This document shows, piece by piece, positions 27,543 to 37,373 of a stretch of 64,000 bases of DNA. Under the pieces are notes generated by a model, which saw only the letters and a program-made list of their open reading frames with translations, searched no databases and was not told where the DNA came from. How positions within the stretch are numbered: the first letter of the stretch is position 1; each line of letters opens with the position of its first letter. The stretch is from CAXWPM01 sp965206125 (lineage in GTDB: Bacteria > Acidobacteriota > Terriglobia > 20CM-2-55-15). Location: positions 186,001 to 250,000 of the forward strand of contig CBDBIN010000045.1 in NCBI GenBank assembly GCA_965206125.1, written 5' to 3'. Position numbers and translations under genes: made by a program.

Positions 27543-28483
27543 TGAGCCTTCCGCATCTGCGGGTCCAGAGCGTCGCGTAACCCGTCACCGAGGAAGTTGA
27601 GGGAGAACAGTGTGGCCGCCATCGTGACACCCGGAAAGATGAGCTGCCACGGGAAGATCGCGATGTTCCGGATGCCGTCCGCCGACAGGCTTCCCCAGGA
27701 GGCCAGGGGAGCCTGGACACCGAGGCCAAGAAACGACAGGAACGCTTCGAGGAGCATGACCGAGGGGATAGTCAGCGTTGCATAGACGACGACCGGTCCG
27801 AGCGTGTTCGGAACCAGATGCCGGAAGATGATCTTCGCACTCGACGCGCCGATAGAACGGGCGGCAAGGACGAACTCCTGGTTCTTGAGCGAGATCACCT
27901 GCCCGCGGACGATACGTGCCATCGTGAGCCAGGACACCGCCCCTAGTGCCAGGAAGAGCAGAAAGAGCTGACCGAGGGGCGATTGTCCGCCGAAAAATGC
28001 CAGCAGAACGATCACGACCATCATGTATGGAATGGCGTAGAGCACATCCACGACCCGCATCATGAGGTCATCGATCCTCCCGCCCAGATATCCGGCGGTC
28101 GCGCCGTAGGTGACGCCGATCAGCAGGGACACGATCGTCGAGATGATGCCGACCATGAGCGAGATTCGGCCACCCAGCAGGACCCGCGCGAGGATGTCCC
28201 TGCCCGTGTCGTCGGTACCCATTGGGTGCGTCCAGGAGAACGATCCGTCCGGGCCGGTAAATGGAGGGAACGCTCGGATCAGAGAGGAATCCGCCGGAAT
28301 GTAGTCGTAGGTGAAACCCGTCGTCGCCTCGATAATCGGCGGTCCCACGAGCGACGCCGTGACGATCAGGATGACGAAGACCATGCCGACGACCGCCAGC
28401 CGGTTCCGGAGCAACCGCCGCCATGCGTCCCTCCAGAGGGACGTGCCTTCGATGATCTCGTTATCGACTTCCGTCATCGTCAA
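27539..28483 (-). CDS. oppC: Oligopeptide ABC importer permease OppC
   Basis: 314 residues. N-terminal OppC extension (WRDAWRRLLRNRLAVVGMVF), six membrane segments and the EAA-type loop (NQEFVLAARSIGASSAKIIFRHLVPN). The product is the second membrane subunit of the peptide importer. It overlaps both neighbours by 4 bases. Confidence 0.92.
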   Translation of the reverse strand: MTMTEVDNEIIEGTSLWRDAWRRLLRNRLAVVGMVFVILIVTASLVGPPIIEATTGFTYDYIPADSSLIRAFPPFTGPDGSFSWTHPMGTDDTGRDILARVLLGGRISLMVGIISTIVSLLIGVTYGATAGYLGGRIDDLMMRVVDVLYAIPYMMVVIVLLAFFGGQSPLGQLFLLFLALGAVSWLTMARIVRGQVISLKNQEFVLAARSIGASSAKIIFRHLVPNTLGPVVVYATLTIPSVMLLEAFLSFLGLGVQAPLASWGSLSADGIRNIAIFPWQLIFPGVTMAATLFSLNFLGDGLRDALDPQMRKAQ

Positions 28484-29400
28484 TATCTCACGCGTGGATC
28501 GAAGAAGCCGTAGGCCACATCGACGAGGAGGTTGAATATCAGGATCGAGATCGACATGAACGCCACAATGCCGATGATCAACGGCTCATCACGGTTCAGG
28601 TTGGCGTTGATGAAGTAATTGCCCAGGCCCGGCAACGCGAATATGCGCTCGACGATCACAGTCCCGGAAATCAGCAGGGCCAGCGCCGGACCGGAAAACG
28701 AGACAACCGGGAGCAAGCCTCCTCGGAGGGCGTGTCTCACAACCACCTGCCGTTCGTCGAGACCCTTGGCGCGGGCCGTCCGGATGTAGTTGGATCGCAG
28801 GACTTCGAGCATGCCCGAACGCGCCAGCCGCGCGATATAGGCCATGTACACGGCCGACAGCGTGATCACGGGCAGAATCGTGTGGATGCTGAAGAACCCT
28901 TCCCACCTTGCGGGAGGCAGCCAGAACAGCGTCAGACCGAACGCCAGGACGAGAATCGGACCCATGACGAAGTTCGGTAGCGAGATCCCGATCATCGCGA
29001 AAGTCATCGACGTGTAATCCATGCCGGAGTTCTGTTTGACGGCCGAGATTACCCCGACGAGAACCCCGATCACCAACGCCAGCAGGTAGGCCGCGATGCC
29101 GATGCTCGCCGACACCGGCAGCGAGATCGCGAGGATCTCGTTTACCGACTGCCCCTGGTAACGGAGCGAGTTGCCGAAATCGCCCCGCAGTGTGTTCGAG
29201 ATCATGCGCCCGTACTGGACGTACCAGGGCTGGTCGAGGCCGTACTTCGCACGGAGGTTTTCTTCGATCGCAGGCGGAATGGCCTTCTCGCCCGTGTAGA
29301 AGTTCCCCGGAGCGAGCCGGATCAGGCCCCAAGTCAACGAGACCACGACGAGGACCATCGGCAACGTGACGAACAGACGTCTCAGGATGAAACGCAGCAT
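28480..29400 (-). CDS. oppB: Oligopeptide ABC importer permease OppB
   Basis: 306 residues with N-terminal MLRFILRRLFVTLPMVLVV and the BPD-type loop (RSNYIRTARAKGLDERQVV). It is the first membrane subunit of the importer. It starts 34 bases after the oppA stop and overlaps oppC by 4 bases. Confidence 0.92.
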   Translation of the reverse strand: MLRFILRRLFVTLPMVLVVVSLTWGLIRLAPGNFYTGEKAIPPAIEENLRAKYGLDQPWYVQYGRMISNTLRGDFGNSLRYQGQSVNEILAISLPVSASIGIAAYLLALVIGVLVGVISAVKQNSGMDYTSMTFAMIGISLPNFVMGPILVLAFGLTLFWLPPARWEGFFSIHTILPVITLSAVYMAYIARLARSGMLEVLRSNYIRTARAKGLDERQVVVRHALRGGLLPVVSFSGPALALLISGTVIVERIFALPGLGNYFINANLNRDEPLIIGIVAFMSISILIFNLLVDVAYGFFDPRVRY

Positions 29401-29434
29401 AGTTTAGAGAGGGGACAGGCTCCCCTGTCCCCGT

Positions 29435-31336
29435 TTAATTCATGTCCGGAACACCGCGGTCCCACTTGGACTCGTCGTGTTCGATGTAGACAAATTTCCA
29501 GGGATGCATGGTTCCCGCGTTCGGATACATGCCCTTGACGTAAGGCTTCTTCATCCAGTTCGTCGCGCTGGTCAGCAGTGGGATCACGGGCTGGGCGTCG
29601 AGCATGAACGCCTCGGCTTCGGCGAGTAAGCGGTACCGTTCCATCGGATCGAGCGTCCGATTCGCGTCATCCAGCATCTGGACGTATTCCGGATCCCACC
29701 ACCCGGTCCCGTTGTCCCCGGTTGGGGTATAGAGGATGTTCAGGAAGCTGAATGGATCCATGTAGTCGCCCACCCAACCCGCTCGGCTGATGCCCTTGTA
29801 CTCAAGGGCCGCGCGAGTAACCAGGTAGGTCTTCCACTCCATGTTCCTGAGCCCGACGGTCAGGCCCAGGTTCTGCTTCCACTGTGCCTGGATGAATTCG
29901 GCAACCTGTCGGTTTGACTCCGACGTGTTATAGGTCAGCTCGACTTCACCGACCGGGAAAGTCGACGGGTCGAAGTTGCCGGACGCATCCGCATAGCCGG
30001 CCTCCGCAAGCAGCTCTTTCGCGCGTTCCGGATCGAACTGATCACCCTTCGGCTGCGGGTAGCCCGGGTAGATCCCCTCGGGCGAAAACGCTGTTAGCGG
30101 CTTCGAAACACGCCTGTATTCCGCAAGCGCCACTTTGTCGATCGCCGCGTTGAACGCCTTGCGGACCCGCACGTCGTCCATGGGCGCCTGGGTCGTGTTG
30201 AACATGTAGTATTCGATCGCGTTCTCGGGGGCGTCCATGTAGTCCAACATCGGTCGGATCACGTCGAGCCAGGCGGCCGGCACCACATGGTTGAATACGG
30301 CATCGACCTCTCCGGCCTTGTAGAGGTTCATCATCGTCGTCGCTTCTTCCATCGGGTAGAAGATCAGCCGTTCGAGACGAACCGTTTCCGCATCCCAGTA
30401 CGTCGGGTTTTTCTCGAGGAGTATTTCGTTATAAGGCTTCCATGAGATGAGCCTGAAGGCGCCATTCGTTACGATGTTCTCCGGCTTGGTCCAGGCGTCG
30501 CCGAAGCGTTCAACGGTGTCGCGGTGCACGGGTTTGAACATCTGGTGGGCAATCAGGCCCACAAAATATGGCGCCGGGCGGACAAGGGTCACGCGAAACG
30601 TAAAGTCGTCGACAGCCTCAATCCCAACATCCTGGGCGGCGACGGGCACGAAGTCTTTGTTCCGGACCAACTCGGCAAGGACAGGATTCTCGTCAAACAT
30701 CGCCTGGCGGGATGCTTCATCACCCGGCAGCGTCAGCCGGTTCGGGCCCGTGATGAACGCACGGAACGCCGTGTCGTCCGGCACATCGACCTCCTCTTCG
30801 GGCTCACCGCCGGACAGATCCTGCTCCAGGACATATTCGCCGTTGGCAGCATTCTGTACGAAAACAGCGCCTTCGTTGTACGGCTGGGCGTACTTGATCT
30901 CATAAGCCAGGTAAGCGTTCCGAGAGGCCAGTTCCGGCGACAGGCCGCGGCGCCAGGAGTAGACAAAATCGTGTGCGTCCACCGTGCTCTGGTCGGTCCA
31001 CAGAGCATCCCGGCGGAGATGGAACACGAATTCCGAAGAGTCCTCATTGATGTCCCAACGCTCGGCGACACCCGGGATCGGTTCCTGCGTCTTCGGATCG
31101 TACTCGGTGAGACCCTCGAAGATCGCCATGTAGAGTCTCGCCTCCGGCTGCCCGGACGACACGGGTGGGTCGAGCGATTCGGGTTCAGAGCCGGAGATGT
31201 ACCGCATGACCTGCCCCTCGGGCGGGGTGACACGGCCGAAGTACTCGCTGTCGGCCGAGACGTTCGCACAGGCTGCCAGCCCCAATGCCAGGACGACGCC
31301 CAGCCAGAAGCGGGTCCCTGTTCGCATGTCGCTCAT
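29435..31336 (-). CDS. oppA: Oligopeptide-binding lipoprotein OppA
   Basis: 633 residues from ATG 31336, which has GGAGAGG just upstream; a longer open frame has no ribosome site and would bury the signal. The lipoprotein signal is MSDMRTGTRFWLGVVLALG with lipobox LAAC (C23). Solute-binding family 5 features include EPESLDPPV, FEGLTEYDPKTQEPIPGVAERW and the end region of the family. It sits on the outer face of the inner membrane and delivers peptides to OppBCDF. First gene of the operon. A spacer of about 50 residues (GEYVLEQDLSGGEPEEEVD) looks like a clade insertion. Confidence 0.9.
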   Translation of the reverse strand: MSDMRTGTRFWLGVVLALGLAACANVSADSEYFGRVTPPEGQVMRYISGSEPESLDPPVSSGQPEARLYMAIFEGLTEYDPKTQEPIPGVAERWDINEDSSEFVFHLRRDALWTDQSTVDAHDFVYSWRRGLSPELASRNAYLAYEIKYAQPYNEGAVFVQNAANGEYVLEQDLSGGEPEEEVDVPDDTAFRAFITGPNRLTLPGDEASRQAMFDENPVLAELVRNKDFVPVAAQDVGIEAVDDFTFRVTLVRPAPYFVGLIAHQMFKPVHRDTVERFGDAWTKPENIVTNGAFRLISWKPYNEILLEKNPTYWDAETVRLERLIFYPMEEATTMMNLYKAGEVDAVFNHVVPAAWLDVIRPMLDYMDAPENAIEYYMFNTTQAPMDDVRVRKAFNAAIDKVALAEYRRVSKPLTAFSPEGIYPGYPQPKGDQFDPERAKELLAEAGYADASGNFDPSTFPVGEVELTYNTSESNRQVAEFIQAQWKQNLGLTVGLRNMEWKTYLVTRAALEYKGISRAGWVGDYMDPFSFLNILYTPTGDNGTGWWDPEYVQMLDDANRTLDPMERYRLLAEAEAFMLDAQPVIPLLTSATNWMKKPYVKGMYPNAGTMHPWKFVYIEHDESKWDRGVPDMN

Positions 31337-31461
31337 GTTCCTCTCCTGGTGCGGATTTGGTACGGCATGGAAATTATCACGCGGTGGGGGCGGGATCAAG
31401 GTTGGGAGGCTGTTGGCCATTGGCTAGAAGCCAGAAACTGACAACTGATTACTGATTGACC

Positions 31462-33540
31462 TCAGACATGCAACACGCCCTTTAAGAACGTCAAAACGTC
31501 CACCGCCTCCTCGATCTGCATCGAGGTGGGCTTCCCCAAACCGTGTCCCGCGGAAACCGCGACACGGATCAGCGTCGGTCGTTCCCCAGCCTGCGCAGCC
31601 TGGAGCGCCGCGGCGAACTTGAAACTGTGCGAGGGAACGACCCGGTCATCGTGATCTCCAGTCGTCACGAGCGTCGCGGGATAGTGCGTGCCTTCGGCCA
31701 GGTTGTGGTAGGGCGAATAACTGTAAAGCACCGGAAAGTCGGCCGGGTCGTCGGGCGATCCATAGTCGGAAACCCAGGCCCACCCGATCGTGAACTTGTG
31801 AAACCGGAGCAGATCCATCACTCCCACGGCTGGAACAGTGGCCGCGAACAGGTCGGGGCGTTGCGTCATCGCCGCGCCGACCAGCATGCCTCCGTTGCTG
31901 CCGCCGCTGATGGCCAGGCGATCCCGGTTCGTATAACCGTTCTCGATCAGCCATTCCCCGGCAGCGATGAAGTCGTCCAGGCCTTTCTGCTTGTTCCTGC
32001 CGATGCCTGATCGATGCCATTCCTCGCCGTATTCGCCTCCTCCTCGGATGTTGGCCACGGCGTAGACTCCCCCCATCTCGAGCCAGGCGATGCGCGACAC
32101 CGTAAAGGTAGGCGTCACCGAGATGTTGAAGCCGCCGTACCCGTAGAGCAACGTCGGCCGGGCGCCGTCGATCTCGAGCCCACGCCGGTGGACGATGAAC
32201 ATCGGAACGCGCGTTCCATCCTTGCTCTCGTAGAACGCCTGGTGCGTCTCGAACGCGTCGTTGGGGACGTCGATCTCGGGGCGCCGGAATACTTCGTTCA
32301 CACCGGTTTCAACGTCATACCTGTAGATCGTCGGTGGCAACGTAAAACTCGTATAGGCGTAGAAGCACTCCTTGTGGGAAGCCTTGCCGCTGAACTCGGT
32401 GACGGTACCCAGGCTCGCAAGCGGCATCGTCCGCAGATGGGTCCCGTCCCGGGCGTAGCACTCCAAACGGCTGTGCGCGTCCTCGAGGTAACTGGCGATG
32501 AATCCGCCCGACACGGGGACAACCGACTCGAGCGTGGCATCATGTTCGGGCACGATTTCACGCCAGTTCTCCGGTTCAGGGTGCTCGAGGTTCACTCCGA
32601 TCAGCCGGCCGCGAGGCGCCCCATTGTCGGTTTGAATCCAGAATTCCGTGCCGTCGTTGCCGACGAATTCGTAGCGCGCATCGAAGTCGTCCAGCATTTT
32701 CATCACACGCCGATCGCCCAGTGCGGACCCACTCCCGAGATCCTTCGCATAGATCCGGCTGCGAGTCTCCGTCCCCAGCCAAACGTGAATGACCAGGTAG
32801 CGCCCGTCTTCGGAGACCACCCCCATGAAACCGCGCTCCTTCTCGTCCGGATCGTCGTAAACGAGAACATCCTCCTGCTGGGATGTGCCGATCCGGTGGT
32901 AGAAGAGCTTTTGATGGTAGTTGGCTCCGGCGAATGCGTTGTCGGAAACCGGTTCGTCATACCGGCTATAGAAGAAACCTTTCGCGTCCCGACTCCACGA
33001 GATCAGCGAAAATTTGACCCACTCCAGACGGTCCTCAAGGTCCCGCGCGGTCTCGACGACGCGGATGCGGATTTCCTGCCAATCCGACCCTTTTGACGAA
33101 ACGCTGTAAGCGAAGAGCTGTCCGTCGGGGCTGGGTTGGTAGGCAACAAGCGCGAGGGTTCCGTCCTCGGAAAGCTGGTTTGGGTCCAGCAAAACGTGGG
33201 CCTCCTCGTTGAGGCTCCCCATCGTGTAGAGAACGCTCTGGTTCTCCAGGCCGCTATTCCGGAAGTAGAAGTAACGCCCGTTCTCGCGGAACGGGGCTCC
33301 GAACTTTTCGAAGTTCCAGAGGCGAGTGATCCGTTCCCGAATATCGTCGCGGCCCTCCAACGACGACAGGTATTCCTCGGTGACGGCATTCTGCTCGACG
33401 ATCCACTTCCTGGTCTCAGCCGAATCCAGGTCTTCCAGCCAGCGGTACGGGTCCGAAACGCGGGTTCCGTGGTAGTCGTCGACCTGATCGACGCGCCGGG
33501 AGTACGGGTATGTCAGCGAACTGTGATCGGCAGGGCTCAT
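31462..33540 (-). CDS. Prolyl oligopeptidase (S9A)
   Basis: 692 residues, the family's usual length. An N-terminal beta-propeller follows YPYSRRVDQVDDYHGTRVSDPYRWLE; the catalytic domain has the nucleophile in SGGSNGGML (S548), the Asp region in GDHDDRVVPSHSFK and the His in SAGHGLGK. It cuts short peptides after proline. No signal peptide is visible, so it is probably cytosolic and acts on imported peptides. It lies upstream of the opp operon on the same strand with a gap of about 125 bases. Confidence 0.93.
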   Translation of the reverse strand: MSPADHSSLTYPYSRRVDQVDDYHGTRVSDPYRWLEDLDSAETRKWIVEQNAVTEEYLSSLEGRDDIRERITRLWNFEKFGAPFRENGRYFYFRNSGLENQSVLYTMGSLNEEAHVLLDPNQLSEDGTLALVAYQPSPDGQLFAYSVSSKGSDWQEIRIRVVETARDLEDRLEWVKFSLISWSRDAKGFFYSRYDEPVSDNAFAGANYHQKLFYHRIGTSQQEDVLVYDDPDEKERGFMGVVSEDGRYLVIHVWLGTETRSRIYAKDLGSGSALGDRRVMKMLDDFDARYEFVGNDGTEFWIQTDNGAPRGRLIGVNLEHPEPENWREIVPEHDATLESVVPVSGGFIASYLEDAHSRLECYARDGTHLRTMPLASLGTVTEFSGKASHKECFYAYTSFTLPPTIYRYDVETGVNEVFRRPEIDVPNDAFETHQAFYESKDGTRVPMFIVHRRGLEIDGARPTLLYGYGGFNISVTPTFTVSRIAWLEMGGVYAVANIRGGGEYGEEWHRSGIGRNKQKGLDDFIAAGEWLIENGYTNRDRLAISGGSNGGMLVGAAMTQRPDLFAATVPAVGVMDLLRFHKFTIGWAWVSDYGSPDDPADFPVLYSYSPYHNLAEGTHYPATLVTTGDHDDRVVPSHSFKFAAALQAAQAGERPTLIRVAVSAGHGLGKPTSMQIEEAVDVLTFLKGVLHV

Positions 33541-33634
33541 CCCTACCGCGGGGAGTGGAGGGGAGCGATCGGTTTCGGATTGGTCGCCCCCGCAGGTTCA
33601 GCGACTTCGGGTTCCGTCATCGGCAACAGGACTG

Positions 33635-34195
33635 TCAACTGATGCCCAGGAGGGCTTTTCCTGCATCTGAAATCTTGTCGGGCGTCCACGGGGGGTCCCA
33701 GACAATCTGGACGTCGGCCGCTTTGACGCCTCGGATACGCTCGATCTTGTGCTGCGCGTCAGCGGCGATGGAATCACCCATCCCGCAACCTTGTGCCGTA
33801 AGCGTCATTTTTATGTCGATCCGGCTGCCGCCGTCGGCATCCGCCACCTGCAAATCGTAAATGAGCCCCAGATCGACGATGTTGACGGGGATCTCTGGAT
33901 CGAAACAAGTCTTCAACTGCGTCCACACTTCGTCACGGAGGTCTGCCCCAGTCCTGGGGCCGGAACTCTCCTCTGCGGTCGAAGACTCCTCGAGGGCCTC
34001 TTTGCCGATGGCGTCGGCATCCCTGCCCGTGAGACGAAAAAGGCCACCGAGCGTCGGCACGAGCAGCGTGTAGGATCCACCGAGCGCCTGGGTGATCGAT
34101 ACGCGCGTCCCCTTCTTGAGTTGGACGGTCCGGCCGCCGGGGACTTCGACGACGTCACAGTCCCGGCCCAGTTCGATTGGATCGTTTGCTTGCAT
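33635..34195 (-). CDS. sufT: SufT-type Fe-S assembly factor (MIP18/DUF59 domain)
   Basis: 186 residues. The C-terminal MIP18 domain is clear: DPEIPVNIVDLGLIYDL, TLTAQGCGMG with the conserved Cys, and WDPPWTPDKIS. The N-terminal ~90 residues (VVEVPGGRTVQLKKGTRVSITQALGGSYTLLV) are the extension that marks SufT rather than PaaD. It helps mature iron-sulfur proteins. No suf genes are adjacent. Confidence 0.88.
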   Translation of the reverse strand: MQANDPIELGRDCDVVEVPGGRTVQLKKGTRVSITQALGGSYTLLVPTLGGLFRLTGRDADAIGKEALEESSTAEESSGPRTGADLRDEVWTQLKTCFDPEIPVNIVDLGLIYDLQVADADGGSRIDIKMTLTAQGCGMGDSIAADAQHKIERIRGVKAADVQIVWDPPWTPDKISDAGKALLGIS

Positions 34196-34361
34196 CGTTC
34201 CTCCAGCAGTCCATCCACCTTAGCTAATCAGACGGCTGTCACGCAAACAGAGATATCGTGCGAGGCGGGCGCCGGGCAAACGACATCACCAGCTGCGAAC
34301 ATCATGGGGACGGGTGGCCACGGGTGCCACCCCTACAGACCTACCCGCAAGTGCCGGCCTA

Positions 34362-35912
34362 TCAACGCGGCAAAGGCTTGCGGGGCAGCAGCTCCTCCCG
34401 GTTGGCCGCGTGGTATACGAACGACGCCACGATCACGGCATTTTTCATCATGTCGGGCGCCTGGATCCTTTCGTAAACGTCCATGCTCGAATGATGGGTT
34501 CTCGATCCGTACTCGACCGGATCCTGGATGAACTGGAACCCCGGCAGACCCACCGCGTCGAAAGACTGGTGGTCGGTGCCGCCGGTGTTGCGGATCGCCA
34601 GCGTCGTCATGCCCATGTCGTTGAACGGCCTCATCCAGGCGTCGAACACCGGTCGAATCGCCTCATTGCCCTGCAGGTGGACACCACGGATGGCGCCTGT
34701 GCCGTTGTCGACGTTGAAGTACCCTGAGAACTTATCGTGATCCGGTTTCATCTCGAGCGTTTGCCGGTCGCCGAAGTGCTCGGCCACGTAGGCGCGAGAC
34801 CCCAACAGGCCCTGTTCCTCTCCCGTCCAGAGCGCGATCCGCACGGTACGGCGCATCGGCAGGCCGACCTCCTTCAGGATCCGGACCGCCTCCATCATCA
34901 CGGCCGATCCCGCCGCGTTATCGGTTGCACCGGTTCCGGAGTGCCAGGAATCGAAGTGCGCCCCCAGCATCACGACTTCGTCCGCCAGGTCCGTGCCCCG
35001 GATCTCACCGACGATGTTGAAGGCGTTCAGGTCATCGTCATAGAAGGTATTCTTGACGTCCATGTCGATGGTTACCGGAACGTCCCTCTCGAGAGCGCGG
35101 TACATCCGGCCGTAGTGTTCTACAGCCAGAACGATCTGCGCGGATACCGGGTCGCCTTCCGGGTCGCGGGACCCGCCGCCACCGACAAACACTGTGCCTC
35201 CCGAACCCCGGCCGGGTTCGAGCACAGCCACGACACCCTCATCCAGGAAGAACTGCATCCGCTGTTGGGCGAAGCTCGGCCCGCCACCGCGACCGCCACG
35301 CCCTCCACGGCCGCGAGTCTGGACCGGTTGCTGGGCGCGGGCCTCAAGGGCTTCCTCGGTATATCGAACGGCCAAAGGGTCGAACAGCGCAGGGACCTCG
35401 GGCGGTGCGGCGACCATCGCGTACTTCCCTCTGAGCTGCCCGCGATACTCGTCAAAGTCCGCGGTCGAGCTGATGTTGACGATCACGGCTTCTCCGCTGA
35501 CGAGACCCTCTGTGCCAGGGGTCCATGCCTTCGGGTATCCGATGAACGGATAGGAGCCGCCTCCCATCGTCATGTGGGCCGAAAAACGGTCGTTGGTCCA
35601 GCCTCGGCCGAATCGGCCCCACGTCTCGAGATCAACGTTGAGCAGTTCCCACTCGATCAGCTTGTCGCGCGTGTACTCCGCAGCCGCAAGCAGGTTCGGC
35701 GAGCCGGTCAGCCGGGGACCATAGACATCGGTGAGGTAGCTCATGATGTCCATCACCTGGGATCGGTTGAGCCCCTCCTGCTTGATCCTGTAGATCGCGT
35801 CCAGATCGACCGGTTCGTCCATCTGCGCCGCGATTGGAACGGTCAGCGTGAGGACCAGAAGGATAGGAAGAAAGACTCGCGGCGAAGTCAGCCGCCAGCT
35901 AAAGCGTTTCAT
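34362..35912 (-). CDS. M28-family zinc aminopeptidase, secreted
   Basis: 516 residues from ATG 35912, preceded by GGGAG; a longer frame has no ribosome site. Signal peptide MKRFSWRLTSPRVFLPILLV followed by a cleavage site after IAAQ. Zinc-site motifs: GAHFDSW, GATDNAAGSAVMME, WTGEEQGLLGS. A PA-domain-like insertion lies at about 140-250, with a Gly/Arg-rich stretch (GRGGRGGRGGG). It releases amino acids from peptides in the periplasm or outside. Confidence 0.9.
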   Translation of the reverse strand: MKRFSWRLTSPRVFLPILLVLTLTVPIAAQMDEPVDLDAIYRIKQEGLNRSQVMDIMSYLTDVYGPRLTGSPNLLAAAEYTRDKLIEWELLNVDLETWGRFGRGWTNDRFSAHMTMGGGSYPFIGYPKAWTPGTEGLVSGEAVIVNISSTADFDEYRGQLRGKYAMVAAPPEVPALFDPLAVRYTEEALEARAQQPVQTRGRGGRGGRGGGPSFAQQRMQFFLDEGVVAVLEPGRGSGGTVFVGGGGSRDPEGDPVSAQIVLAVEHYGRMYRALERDVPVTIDMDVKNTFYDDDLNAFNIVGEIRGTDLADEVVMLGAHFDSWHSGTGATDNAAGSAVMMEAVRILKEVGLPMRRTVRIALWTGEEQGLLGSRAYVAEHFGDRQTLEMKPDHDKFSGYFNVDNGTGAIRGVHLQGNEAIRPVFDAWMRPFNDMGMTTLAIRNTGGTDHQSFDAVGLPGFQFIQDPVEYGSRTHHSSMDVYERIQAPDMMKNAVIVASFVYHAANREELLPRKPLPR

Positions 35913-36099
35913 CTGGTTGATCTCCCAATATTGATTGCCCCGAATTATCCGCATGGCGAGAGCATGAGTCCACCGAAAACATCCCTGTCGCCCCAAAGGC
36001 TCGTGGTAAACGACCCCAGGTCTCATAGCTCAGAATCGAGAGGCGCACATTTCTCCGCGCCTGTATTTGAACCTTCGTCTTCAAGGTAACGAATCTCGA

Positions 36100-37320
36100 T
36101 CACGACACGCTCGCACCGGGACATGCCAGGCCCGCCATTCCGGCAACGAGCAACAGGAGCCGTTCCAGTCCCGCCTGACGGCCCTTCGGGTCGAACCATT
36201 CCCGCCGCGTATGAATGGCCCCGCAGCTTCCGCCGGCCCCGATCGCGATCGCCGGAATCCCCATGGACATCGGTATGTTGGCGTCGGTCGAGGCGACATC
36301 CAGGACTGGTTGCGCGCCGCAAAGCCGCGTCGCCTCCGACGCCATGCCGACAAGCCGCCCGGTCGGCGAAGTCACACCGGCCGGTCTTTCTCCAATAACC
36401 TCGATCACACAGTCGAGCCGAGCCTCGAGCGCTCCGGCGCCTACGGCCGAGCGGAGTCGCTCCTCCATCCGGTCGAGCCGGGCCTGGTCAGTCGCGCGGA
36501 TGTCCACTTCCATATGGGCATGGGACGGAATCGCATTGACGGAAATCCCCCCCTCGATCACGCCCACGTTGTAGGACGCGCCATCGTCCATCCCCGACAT
36601 CGCTGTCATAAACTCGCCGATGCCACGCGCGAGACCGTGGATCGGGTTCCCGGTTCCAAAGTCCGCCCAACTGTGTCCGCCGGGTCCGGCGAGCGTCATT
36701 CGAAAGCGACGGCTACCGAGGCCTCGGTTCGTGATCCGACGCAACCCGCCACCATCCAGAGCGATGAAGTCACACAGCCCCTCCCACGGCGGACGCTTGA
36801 ACAGGTAACGGATCCCCCTTAGGTCACCGATGCCTTCTTCTCCGACGTCGGCAACCGCCACGAGAGGTCGCCCGAAGTCGAGGCCGGCCGCGCGCGCCGC
36901 TCTGAACAGCCACAAGAGAGCGACCAGACCGGCCCCGTTGTCGGCCACCCCCGGCAGCTCTATCACAGACCCTCGGCGACGCATTTCCAACGGCGTGTCC
37001 GACCCGAAGACCGTGTCCAGATGGGCGCCGACGACCACCGGGTCGGTCCCCATCACCCCGTAGGGCGCCACGACGTTTCCGATACCGTCGAGTTCGGCAG
37101 GGAAGCCCGCTTCCAAGAGTCGATCCCTGAAGTGCTCCGCTCGCTGCGTCTCCTCGAAGGGCGGGGCTGGGATCTGACTGATCCGGATCTGGTCCGCTTC
37201 GATTTCGGCTGCATGGCTGTGGAGGAATCGAACCGCTTTCCGGACCCGGGGGTCCGCACGGACCTCGCTCAACCGTACGAGCGTCTGCGCTTCGGAGACG
37301 ATGGGTTCTAAAGGGTGCAT
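36100..37320 (-). CDS. M20-family metallopeptidase (dipeptidase/tripeptidase-like)
   Basis: About 406 residues from ATG 37320. Dinuclear zinc-site motifs: VVVGAHLDTVF (His, Asp), GVADNGAG (bridging Asp), VADVGEEGIGD (Glu-Glu) and a late IPAIAIGAGG region. A dimerisation domain occupies about 190-300. No signal peptide is evident, so it likely completes peptide breakdown in the cytosol. The frame is open to 37359; the later ATG is preferred without a strong ribosome site for either. Confidence 0.88.
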   Translation of the reverse strand: MHPLEPIVSEAQTLVRLSEVRADPRVRKAVRFLHSHAAEIEADQIRISQIPAPPFEETQRAEHFRDRLLEAGFPAELDGIGNVVAPYGVMGTDPVVVGAHLDTVFGSDTPLEMRRRGSVIELPGVADNGAGLVALLWLFRAARAAGLDFGRPLVAVADVGEEGIGDLRGIRYLFKRPPWEGLCDFIALDGGGLRRITNRGLGSRRFRMTLAGPGGHSWADFGTGNPIHGLARGIGEFMTAMSGMDDGASYNVGVIEGGISVNAIPSHAHMEVDIRATDQARLDRMEERLRSAVGAGALEARLDCVIEVIGERPAGVTSPTGRLVGMASEATRLCGAQPVLDVASTDANIPMSMGIPAIAIGAGGSCGAIHTRREWFDPKGRQAGLERLLLLVAGMAGLACPGASVS

Positions 37321-37373
37321 GGACGCGATGAGTGTGACCGAGGGCGGCCGCCCAGTCAACCCGCGGTGGGTCG

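Noticed and set aside
31337..31420. Longer N-terminus for OppA
   Set aside because: It would place about 28 residues before the lipoprotein signal; a good ribosome site precedes ATG 31336.
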